Origin: CAYHGV01 sp964356135
GTDB lineage: Bacteria > Hydrothermota > Tepidihabitantia > CAYHGV01
Direction of reading: 5' to 3'
Assembly: GCA_964356135.1 (NCBI GenBank)
Contig: CAYHGV010000105.1
Location: forward strand, 1-9,335
Length of the DNA stretch: 9,335 nt
Shown here: positions 1-6,092 of the stretch, piece by piece
Layout of the letters: each line of letters opens with the position of its first letter
How positions within the stretch are numbered: the stretch's first letter is position 1
The notes under the pieces: generated by a model
Told to the model about the DNA's origin: nothing
The model's database searches: none
What the model saw: only the letters and a program-made list of their open reading frames with translations
Position numbers and translations under genes: made by a program

Positions 1-1
1 A

Positions 2-1888
2 CTCGCAATCGGCATGGATACCGACAGTATGAGCGGTTCTACCTGGGGAAAGGTTCCGATCTCCAATGGTCATAACTATGTCGCCAACGTTCTTAATCAC
101 TACAGCTTCCGATCTGCTGCCAGTCCGGATGGAAATCAGAGCAACGGCTGGGTCTACCATTGGATAGTCGCCGAGATTAAAGCTGACCGGCCGTGCCACT
201 GGGCGGTGTTTCACTATTTCCCCGATGCTCCTTCCGTAGGGCATTCTCTCTGCGCAGTCGGATATGAAGTCGATTCTGCCGGCGATTCACTCGTCGTCGT
301 CCATAACACCTGGGATACGGGCGAGCACAAATGGGCGCTGTGGGTGTTGGTGCAGGGAACCCCATCGACCGATTTTGTGGTGCGGGTGATCCCTGATGGT
401 GATAATCCCAACAATATCTCTCTGACATTTCCACAATCATCGGACATCGTCTGCATCGCCGGTTTACAATACCCGATAACCTGGCAAACTACCGGCAGCG
501 ATATTGACCGGGTCAGCCTCTGGTATCATAAGAGCGCGAAGAAAAACGAGTGGCAGTCAATCACCCAGTCTCTTCCTAACAGCGGCTCCTATGCCTGGAC
601 GGTCCCCGCCGAGTCGGCGCAAGCCCGGATTGCGATTACCGGTTATGACGAAAGTATCGAACTCGCCGATGACGGGAGTGTCCCGAAATTCACCATCCGT
701 ACCCTCACCCACAGCAACACCCTCGAGTTGCTCGGGCATGCGAGCACCGTCGCCTTCAGCACTGCCGCTTCGCCACCCTACCTCTATCTCAACCAGGGAG
801 CGGCCGGGATTGGAGTAGTCGATATCTCCAACCCTGCTCTGCCAAAAATTGCCGGCAGTTTTCAACTCCCCGGTTATGTCCAAAATCTATTTATTAACAA
901 GCCCTACCTTTATGTTGCCTGTCAGGCTGAGGGTTTAAGAATAATTGATCTTGCGAACCCGCACGTTTTATCCGAAGTCGGCAACTTCAAAATTGCCGAC
1001 AAGATTATGGGGGTATCGGTTAAAGATAGCTTCGCCTTTCTCGCGGCAGATAAATCCGGCCTTATCATTCTCAACATCAAAGACCCAAAAAATCCAAAAA
1101 AGATCGGCAGCCTTACCTTTGCCGGTTCGGCTTACGATCTAATAGTCGACGGTTCTACCTGCTATATCGCCGGCCTGAGTGAAGGCGTCCTGGTAGTGGA
1201 TGTGACCGACCCTGCCCATCCGGTCATGCTCAATCAACTTGAAACCACCGGACCGGCGGTCGCGCTCGCGGTTCGTGGCGGCTATCTTTACGCAGCAATG
1301 GGAGCCGCCGGGCTTGAGATTATCGAGCTTGCTCATCCGACCAACCGGACCGTTTTTGAAACCCAGGGTCAGGCACGGAGCTTAGCCCTCGGTGAGCCGT
1401 TTCTTTACGTGGCTCGAGGTTACAGCGGCACCCTCGCTCTCGACATTACTAATCCGGCTTCACCCAAAGAAGCCGGCTCGGTCGGCACGCTCTATAATAC
1501 CTACGGAGTTTCCAGCTATGGCCAGTATCTTTATGTCAGCGACGGCAATACCGGTGCTTATATAATAAAAAATCCCGAGGCAGCCATTGCCGAAGCCACC
1601 CCTCGTCATCAACTGCCCGTTCTCACGACCCCATCGCCCAATCCGTTCTCCCGGAGAACCGTACTAAAATTCTCGTTGCCGCAAAGAAGCGATGTCTCGT
1701 TCTCGGTCTTTGACCCGGCCGGCCGTTTGGTCCGAGATTTAGCCGCCGGTAAAATGGATGCCGGCATCCACGCCGTCGTCTGGGAAGGCACGGATAAAAA
1801 CGGCAAAAATGTAGCACCCGGAGTCTATTTTTACAGGTTCCAGACCGGTAACTTCACCCGAACCGGTAAATTTATCCTTATACGATAA
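2..1888 (+). CDS. Secreted C39-like / LVIVP-propeller protein with C-terminal sorting domain (5' end missing)
   Basis: The reading frame is open from base 2, so the gene starts before the window and the ATG at 14 is probably internal. Residues are counted from that ATG. Residues 1-125 resemble the end of a C39-like papain-fold domain: GHS at 76-78 would hold the catalytic His and the Asn of HNTW (98) the third catalytic residue, while the nucleophilic Cys would lie upstream. Residues 133-227 look like an Ig-like domain, with the ITWQTTG and SYAWTVP motifs. Residues 236-520 hold about six LVIVP-type propeller repeats of 41-45 residues, each with a core such as VVDISNPALPKIAGS. Residues 539-624 match a T9SS type A/FlgD-like Ig fold, with SPNPF, DPAGRLVRDL, WEGTDKNG and GVYFYR, ending in GKFILIR. 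This suggests an exported, surface-anchored protein. The domain reading is good; peptidase activity cannot be judged without the N-terminus. Confidence 0.88.
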   Translation, partial: LAIGMDTDSMSGSTWGKVPISNGHNYVANVLNHYSFRSAASPDGNQSNGWVYHWIVAEIKADRPCHWAVFHYFPDAPSVGHSLCAVGYEVDSAGDSLVVVHNTWDTGEHKWALWVLVQGTPSTDFVVRVIPDGDNPNNISLTFPQSSDIVCIAGLQYPITWQTTGSDIDRVSLWYHKSAKKNEWQSITQSLPNSGSYAWTVPAESAQARIAITGYDESIELADDGSVPKFTIRTLTHSNTLELLGHASTVAFSTAASPPYLYLNQGAAGIGVVDISNPALPKIAGSFQLPGYVQNLFINKPYLYVACQAEGLRIIDLANPHVLSEVGNFKIADKIMGVSVKDSFAFLAADKSGLIILNIKDPKNPKKIGSLTFAGSAYDLIVDGSTCYIAGLSEGVLVVDVTDPAHPVMLNQLETTGPAVALAVRGGYLYAAMGAAGLEIIELAHPTNRTVFETQGQARSLALGEPFLYVARGYSGTLALDITNPASPKEAGSVGTLYNTYGVSSYGQYLYVSDGNTGAYIIKNPEAAIAEATPRHQLPVLTTPSPNPFSRRTVLKFSLPQRSDVSFSVFDPAGRLVRDLAAGKMDAGIHAVVWEGTDKNGKNVAPGVYFYRFQTGNFTRTGKFILIR

Positions 1889-1902
1889 CCGCATTTTCCC
1901 CT

Positions 1903-1927
1903 GTCCCCTCCCTTTAAGGGAGGGGAC
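1903..1927. repeat. Perfect inverted repeat, 10-bp arms
   Basis: GTCCCCTCCC and GGGAGGGGAC pair perfectly around a 5-base TTTAA loop, 14 bases after the stop codon of the LVIVP-propeller gene. No T-run follows on the plus strand, so it does not look like a classic intrinsic terminator, although it could protect the 3' end of the mRNA. The following bases, about 1928-1940, are G-rich (ACGGGGAGGG). The composition resembles short dispersed palindromic repeats of uncultured bacterial genomes. Confidence 0.75.
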
Positions 1928-1957
1928 AACGGGGAGGGTGATACTTCTTACTGTAGT

Positions 1958-1976
1958 GCGACCCTTTCAGGGTCGC
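1958..1976. repeat. Short perfect inverted repeat, 7-bp arms
   Basis: GCGACCC and GGGTCGC flank a TTTCA loop. It is the second of four independent palindromes between the two convergent genes and shares no obvious sequence with the first. It may be a dispersed repeat unit; only one copy lies in this window. Confidence 0.6.
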
Positions 1977-2002
1977 CGGGTATGTTTCAAAAAAAACTTC
2001 CT

Positions 2003-2088
2003 CCTGGTTTAACCCGAGGGTCCCAAACCGATTGCACGGTTATCAGACACATTCCGCCAATAAAAAAAAGGGACCCGGCTCAACCAGG
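2003..2088. repeat. Long imperfect inverted repeat with A8/T8 runs; possible minus-strand terminator
   Basis: The left arm, 2003-2024 (CCTGGTTTAACCCGAGGGTCCC with gaps), pairs imperfectly with the right arm, 2070-2088 (GGGACCCGGCTCAACCAGG), across a spacer of about 45 bases. Eight A residues lie just before the right arm (2062-2069) and eight more just before the left arm (1989-1996). Read on the minus strand, the hairpin is therefore followed after a few bases by a T8 run. That fits a terminator for the three-gene operon that ends at 2142, but the long loop leaves this uncertain. Confidence 0.55.
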
Positions 2089-2113
2089 GGCAATAAATAA
2101 ACACCACCGTAGA

Positions 2114-2133
2114 AACAGGTCTTAAGACCTGTT
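2114..2133. repeat. Perfect 20-bp palindrome at the operon 3' end
   Basis: AACAGGTCTTAAGACCTGTT is fully self-complementary with no loop. It begins 8 bases beyond the stop codon of the minus-strand cysteine-rich gene. In RNA it would have to open a few central bases to fold. It could be a terminator element, a binding site for a dimeric protein or a dispersed palindromic repeat; the sequence does not decide. Confidence 0.65.
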
Positions 2134-2141
2134 ATTTCATC

Positions 2142-3653
2142 CTACCGCACGAGCACGACCTTTTTCGTCTGCGAGAACTCGTTCGCATTTAATTTTACGA
2201 AGTAAGAGCCGGTGCCCAGCTTTTCCCCGCGGTCATCAGAACCATCCCAGAGGATAGAATATCTTCCCGCATCAGCTATTCTATTTTCTAAGTTTGCAAC
2301 CAATCGGCCAGAGATGTCATAGATTCCGATGAAGACCTTCGCCCTTTCCGGCAACACATAATTAATTTCCGTGTAAGAGCGGAAATTGGTTGGTCTCACC
2401 GTGAAATCGAATCTGAACGGTCTCTTATGAATCATATCAGCTACAGCCTTTGACCCCTTCTCACTAATTGTTCTATACCAACCGGTTGAGACAAGGACAA
2501 AATCCCGAACTGAACCTTCCGGACAACTGTCTCGGGGTGGTTCAAAAAATAGTCGAAAAACCCAGTATGGGGGCATCTCAGCATAAGCTGAATCCACTGT
2601 TAAGAGTGATCGTAAAATATCACTCGAAGTCGTATCACCGGCCTGCTGTTTACGAGCTACGGCAAGGGAGCATTCCTGAATCATTAGAGAATCTGCTAAG
2701 TTAGTTAGCCGGATTTGGTCAAAGCCACCAGAAGCCTCAAGCGAGACTTTGATTAGGAGCGTCTCGGGAATTACTACTGGTAAATGGGGAGATACATCAA
2801 CCAGAGAGTGGGAAGAGAGACGCCTACCGTAGATGTCGTCAATCGGGGTCCAGCCTCTACCTCTACCAAAAACGAACAATTGAATCCCGCCAATATATTT
2901 GCCGGTAGTAATGTCAGTAGCACAGACATCAGCCGCACCACCATCACCCCAACGGGGTATGTCTCCAACACCAATGAAGCCGAGAGTTAGACAATCACCG
3001 GAATCCCCTTCCCAAGATTCACCATCCTCGTATAGTATCTTAGAGAGTTGGTTGTTATTATCGTTATCAACGCAATAGTCTGGTGATTTAGTAAGAGACC
3101 ATGAGAGTATATCTTGGTCGGAAGTGGTGCCGATATCCACGGATTGAGGGTGGTCCACTGCTAAAAGTCTTATCTGGTCAAAGCGGTCCACTTTAATGGA
3201 TTCGGGCTCGAAGATAAGAAGGTTGAAATGACCATTGTACAAACTCAGCGGGTTTTTCAATAAATAGTAATCCGTAACATCTGAACCATTACTCTGCTCT
3301 GATTCTGAAAGTAGAGAGTTCTCTTCTTGCCAGCTCCCGTCAGCAAAGCCTGTTAACATTGGACAGCCACCGCTACTGCCACAGAGATCCCATTTACCAT
3401 CACACCAATTATGTACTCGAGTCCAATCATAGCAGTCACAGGCGCAGGCTTTACCCCCTTTTGTACAATAACAATATTCGGCACAGGGCGGCAGTCCCAT
3501 TTCACAATCGCACAATTCCACCACACCTGGGCACCAAAACCAGCACTTACTGCAGTCCTCCACTCCATATACTACCGATGTCACGATCCATAAGATTCCC
3601 AGAAATAGAATCATCTTATTGTTTTGTTTTTGTTCCTTTTTCTTCTTTCGCAT
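2142..3653 (-). CDS. Cysteine-rich exported protein with C-terminal sorting domain
   Basis: I place the start at the ATG at 3653 (503 residues). It gives a Sec signal peptide of normal form: a basic MRKKKKEQKQNNK, a hydrophobic core (MILFLGILWIVTSVVYG) and likely cleavage near residue 30. The frame also runs upstream to a GTG at 3713, but that codon lies inside a Shine-Dalgarno sequence and would add a 20-residue lysine-rich extension. Residues 34-97 hold 14 cysteines, including CSKC, CDC, CYC and CACDC. The middle has two related segments, each containing FDQIRL (158-163 and 311-316); the second is followed by FVLVSTGWY (385-393). Residues about 420-503 form a T9SS type A/FlgD-like domain (YDISGRLVANL, WDGSDDRGE, GSYFVKL) ending in KKVVLVR. 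It is the last gene of the operon. The function is unknown; the Cys-rich domain may be disulfide-bonded or bind metal. Confidence 0.82.
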   Translation of the reverse strand: MRKKKKEQKQNNKMILFLGILWIVTSVVYGVEDCSKCWFWCPGVVELCDCEMGLPPCAEYCYCTKGGKACACDCYDWTRVHNWCDGKWDLCGSSGGCPMLTGFADGSWQEENSLLSESEQSNGSDVTDYYLLKNPLSLYNGHFNLLIFEPESIKVDRFDQIRLLAVDHPQSVDIGTTSDQDILSWSLTKSPDYCVDNDNNNQLSKILYEDGESWEGDSGDCLTLGFIGVGDIPRWGDGGAADVCATDITTGKYIGGIQLFVFGRGRGWTPIDDIYGRRLSSHSLVDVSPHLPVVIPETLLIKVSLEASGGFDQIRLTNLADSLMIQECSLAVARKQQAGDTTSSDILRSLLTVDSAYAEMPPYWVFRLFFEPPRDSCPEGSVRDFVLVSTGWYRTISEKGSKAVADMIHKRPFRFDFTVRPTNFRSYTEINYVLPERAKVFIGIYDISGRLVANLENRIADAGRYSILWDGSDDRGEKLGTGSYFVKLNANEFSQTKKVVLVR

Positions 3654-3709
3654 TATACCATCCTTCGTTGATTTTTTCTGCTTCTTCCCCTCGTCTTTTC
3701 TCTTCTTTC

Positions 3710-3720
3710 TCACCTCCTTT
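3710..3720 (-). promoter_or_regulatory. Strong Shine-Dalgarno sequence with no start codon at usable distance
   Basis: On the minus strand AAAGGAGGTGA directly follows the TAG stop of the propeller gene (3721-3723). The only NTG nearby is the GTG inside the motif itself, which cannot be the start for this site. The codon at proper spacing is AAG (3705-3707). The usable ATG, at 3653, is 57 bases further on and has a weaker AAGGATGG just before it. The stretch between is nearly all purine on the coding strand. Confidence 0.5.
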
Positions 3721-4875
3721 CTACTTTTGGTTCAAAAATTTATACTTATGAATTATAATCCCATTAATCTTCTTTTCCCGCACCGGGGAAACTGAATATT
3801 CATAGATGTATCCCTTACTATTTATAGAGTAGAATGCACCTCCAGAAGGGTTCGACCTTTTCAGGAGTATTTTACGGCAGATATCCCCCTCGTCATTTAA
3901 TTCATACGCAACTTCTTCACAGGTAAATAAAAGAACTTTTCCATCAGGAAGAGGCTGTATACTATTGAGAACAAGAAATAATCTCATACTTTGCGGTTTC
4001 CTTCTATTAATTCCTTGTCTAATTGCTTCCCGATGGACACTATCTGCACTCGCCACAGGCTTTTTAGTCTCGGCAGTGAGGTATTTACGCTCCCATAGAA
4101 GTCGGTGCTGAGAATCGTATTTACGAACAATCGGCTGAAAAAGAAAGGATACCCATAGGTTGTCTTCTTTGTCAATCGCAGGCCACATATAGTTAAAATG
4201 GGATATTTCATTCCAATTCCAGTCCGTTTTAATAAGGGGCAAACCCATCGTTCCCAGTTTGTTTCCTACCGAATCTATTATTAGAATGGATGCGGAATCT
4301 GGATAAAGTGGCGTTCCTACACCCTTTCTGGCAGTATAGATATGTTTTTTAGAATCTACGGCAGTATTCAGGGTAAAAATATCTGGATCTAGCTCATAAG
4401 TATGGATGGTTTTATCTTTCCTCATTACAACCAGTTCTTTTTTCCAATTCTTTGATAGTAGGTCTTCCTTACGAACAAATGTGTATAAGTTTTCATCTTG
4501 GTCAAAACAGAAATCTTCAATGCTCACAGGAGCTAGGTCACACCCTATTTCACCACCATCTATTTTGGGGGATTCCTTTGAAATTACGGTGCTTTCCGGA
4601 TAGAATATAATCTGGTCTTGATATTTGCCCTCAGAGTTATATTTCAATAACCTGTGCGCTCCCAAGTCAGAAATCCATAAATTCCCTTCTGGGTCTACTC
4701 GAAAATTAAGCGAAAGGTAATGCGTGCGATAATTGGGGTCAGATGGGTCACCCTTCATTATATTGACCCCTTCAAGAGTAATCGTGGGAATATTAACGAT
4801 GTCTCTTTTTAGGCATCCCTCTTCAGTTATCACCATAAAAAGCCCTACTATTATTATCATAGTGTGCTTCTTCAT
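3721..4875 (-). CDS. Six-bladed beta-propeller (NHL-like) exported protein, possible lipoprotein
   Basis: 384 residues. The N-terminus MKKHTMIIIVGLFMVITEEGC is a short signal sequence with a Cys at 21. The preceding EEG is a poor lipobox, so lipidation is possible but not secure. The rest shows propeller blades of the NHL/six-bladed type at about 58-84 (FRVDPEGNLWISDLGAHRLLKY), 122-135, 172-185, 233-263 (AIDKEDNLWVSFLFQPIVRKYD), 309-336 and 351-370. This resembles the six-bladed propeller lipoproteins common in Bacteroidota. No catalytic residues are recognisable, so a binding or scaffold role in the envelope is inferred. Its ATG overlaps the last base of the redoxin stop codon (TAATG), with AGGGGA 5 bases upstream (4881-4886), which implies translational coupling. 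It is the middle gene of the operon. Confidence 0.85.
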   Translation of the reverse strand: MKKHTMIIIVGLFMVITEEGCLKRDIVNIPTITLEGVNIMKGDPSDPNYRTHYLSLNFRVDPEGNLWISDLGAHRLLKYNSEGKYQDQIIFYPESTVISKESPKIDGGEIGCDLAPVSIEDFCFDQDENLYTFVRKEDLLSKNWKKELVVMRKDKTIHTYELDPDIFTLNTAVDSKKHIYTARKGVGTPLYPDSASILIIDSVGNKLGTMGLPLIKTDWNWNEISHFNYMWPAIDKEDNLWVSFLFQPIVRKYDSQHRLLWERKYLTAETKKPVASADSVHREAIRQGINRRKPQSMRLFLVLNSIQPLPDGKVLLFTCEEVAYELNDEGDICRKILLKRSNPSGGAFYSINSKGYIYEYSVSPVREKKINGIIIHKYKFLNQK

Positions 4876-5912
4876 TATAATCCCCTTAAAGAATTTGTTA
4901 GCGCTGATAATAATTCATCCCTTTCCTTATCAGCGGGAATGGTTTGTATAATCTTGCCAGTTCTGTTCAAAACCACAGTTAAGGGGTAGGTTATCGAATC
5001 AAAGGTAGTCTGGCTTAAATTTAGACAAGAATAGGCTGAGAATTTTAAGTGAAACTTCTGCCGCAGATTGGTTAGCTGTTCAGGCATTGCGGGGTAATCA
5101 ATAATTGCTATAGTTTTGGCATTCAGACTATCTGCTATTCTGTTCAGAACATCCAATCGCCTTGAGGCCGGGCAACTGCCGCACCTTAAAACACCGGGAG
5201 ATATAAGGGTAATAACCAGTTGAGAACCGTAAAAGTTTGATAATGTCATCAGTTTTCCATCTTCGCCTACGATTTTTATATCGGACATATTCTTACCCGG
5301 AGTAAACGGGTCATCACTGCTTTTGGTCAATTCCTGACCGATGTTCTTCTCAATAATTTCCCGAATTTTTGAGGTTGAAAAGCTCTCGGCGTCAGCGTAA
5401 CAGATTACTCCTTTACTATCTTGCAAAAAAACTCCACCGTAACCAGCAGCAATACCGTATTGGCGGTGGAGGGCGAAATCGAAGTCTGTAATAAAGGGTA
5501 AGTTAAACCCGTATTTTTCCTTGAAAACCCTAGTTGCCAGTGAGTCGTTATTTGCGATGCCGATACAGACCAGGCCGTTGTTTTTAAACCTCTTCTGGAG
5601 GGCTTCAGCATAGAACAATTGATAGGCATACAGCTCTTCGTCTCTTTTAGGATTAAAAAATAGAATAAGGGCTATTTTGGCTTTCTCTCTATCTACAATT
5701 TCGGTAATTATTGATTCTTTTGCAGTATCGCCGACGGCTAATGGCTGAACAAACATTGGTGGAGGTGGAGGGATAGTTTTATGGTTAGATGGTTGAATGG
5801 TTAAATAGTTCAAGGGTTGAATAATTAAATGGTTAATAGTCGGACGAACTGAAAAAATAGGACTTTGAAGACCTACAACAAAGAGTAGGGTAGAAATTAA
5901 ATCCACTGCCAT
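4875..5912 (-). CDS. Tandem thioredoxin-fold (redoxin) exported protein with octapeptide-repeat linker
   Basis: 345 residues with two thioredoxin-fold domains. Domain 1 (about 60-175) keeps the ALILFF strand and a peroxiredoxin-like body, but has NPKRDE where a redox Cys motif would sit and GYGG in place of the cis-Pro loop, so it is probably inactive as a thiol enzyme. Domain 2 (about 208-325) has the redox motif CGSC (244-247) and a TYP cis-Pro site (308-310), as in AhpC/TSA-TlpA proteins. The N-terminus MAVDLISTLLFVVGLQS is hydrophobic but lacks a basic n-region, so export is likely but not certain. Residues 26-49 are three copies of an 8-residue repeat (INHLIIQP, LNYLTIQP, SNHKTIPP), followed by a proline run. 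The start is supported by GAGGAG 5 bases upstream. It is the first gene of the operon and may redox-process the Cys-rich product at its end. Confidence 0.85.
   Translation of the reverse strand: MAVDLISTLLFVVGLQSPIFSVRPTINHLIIQPLNYLTIQPSNHKTIPPPPPMFVQPLAVGDTAKESIITEIVDREKAKIALILFFNPKRDEELYAYQLFYAEALQKRFKNNGLVCIGIANNDSLATRVFKEKYGFNLPFITDFDFALHRQYGIAAGYGGVFLQDSKGVICYADAESFSTSKIREIIEKNIGQELTKSSDDPFTPGKNMSDIKIVGEDGKLMTLSNFYGSQLVITLISPGVLRCGSCPASRRLDVLNRIADSLNAKTIAIIDYPAMPEQLTNLRQKFHLKFSAYSCLNLSQTTFDSITYPLTVVLNRTGKIIQTIPADKERDELLSALTNSLRGL
5774..5837. repeat. Octanucleotide tandem repeat inside the redoxin gene
   Basis: Eight adjacent 8-base units occur on the plus strand; examples are TGGTTAGA, TGGTTGAA, TGGTTAAA, TAGTTCAA, GGGTTGAA and TAATTAAA. 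The consensus is TGGTTNAA. Read as minus-strand codons, three units (24 bases) make one 8-residue peptide repeat. The units are diverged, so the array is not fresh, but gain or loss of one unit would shift the frame. Confidence 0.85.
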
Positions 5913-5917
5913 TTTAT

Positions 5918-5923
5918 CTCCTC
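5918..5923 (-). promoter_or_regulatory. Shine-Dalgarno site of the redoxin gene
   Basis: GAGGAG lies 5 bases before the ATG at 5912. It fixes the start upstream of the octanucleotide array rather than at the internal Met 53, which has no such site. Confidence 0.8.
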
Positions 5924-5929
5924 AAATTT

Positions 5930-5957
5930 AAATTAAGACTTAAGCCGGTTTTGTCAA
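5930..5957 (-). promoter_or_regulatory. Sigma70-type promoter of the three-gene operon
   Basis: On the minus strand a perfect -35 TTGACA (5957-5952) is followed after 16 bases by TAATTT (5935-5930); TTAATT at spacing 15 is an alternative. Transcription would begin around 5925-5922, giving a leader of only about 10-13 bases that contains little beyond the Shine-Dalgarno site. Confidence 0.6.
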
Positions 5958-6019
5958 GAAACTGCTTTTTTTTTGAGCTACAGAAAAACGCATATTTACG
6001 CTGATTCACCTCGACTCGA

Positions 6020-6092
6020 CACGGATTAACGCAGATGGGGATAACCCGCACCGTGCATGGTAGTTCCGCGTCCATCCGTGTCAATATCCGTG
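6020..6092. repeat. Dispersed inverted repeat of the CACGGAT / CGCAGAT type
   Basis: The left arm CACGGATTAACGCAGATGG (6020-6038) pairs imperfectly with the right arm at 6072-6092, whose reverse complement begins CACGGATATTGACACGG. Related words (CGCATATTTACGCTGATT) extend upstream to about 5989. This resembles an intergenic repeat frequent in many uncultured and FCB-group genomes. The right arm overlaps the last codons and stop of the small basic-protein gene. Confidence 0.6.

Noticed and set aside
14..1888. Complete gene starting at the ATG at 14
   Set aside because: The frame is open to the first full codon at base 2, and the C39-like domain lacks its nucleophile region, so the true start is upstream.
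1903..2133. CRISPR array or single tandem repeat family between the convergent genes
   Set aside because: The four palindromes differ in sequence, length and spacing, and there are no repeated direct units or spacers.
3654..3713. Extension of the Cys-rich protein to the GTG at 3713
   Set aside because: The GTG lies inside the Shine-Dalgarno motif and would give a 33-residue lysine-rich stretch before the hydrophobic core, far longer than a normal signal peptide n-region.
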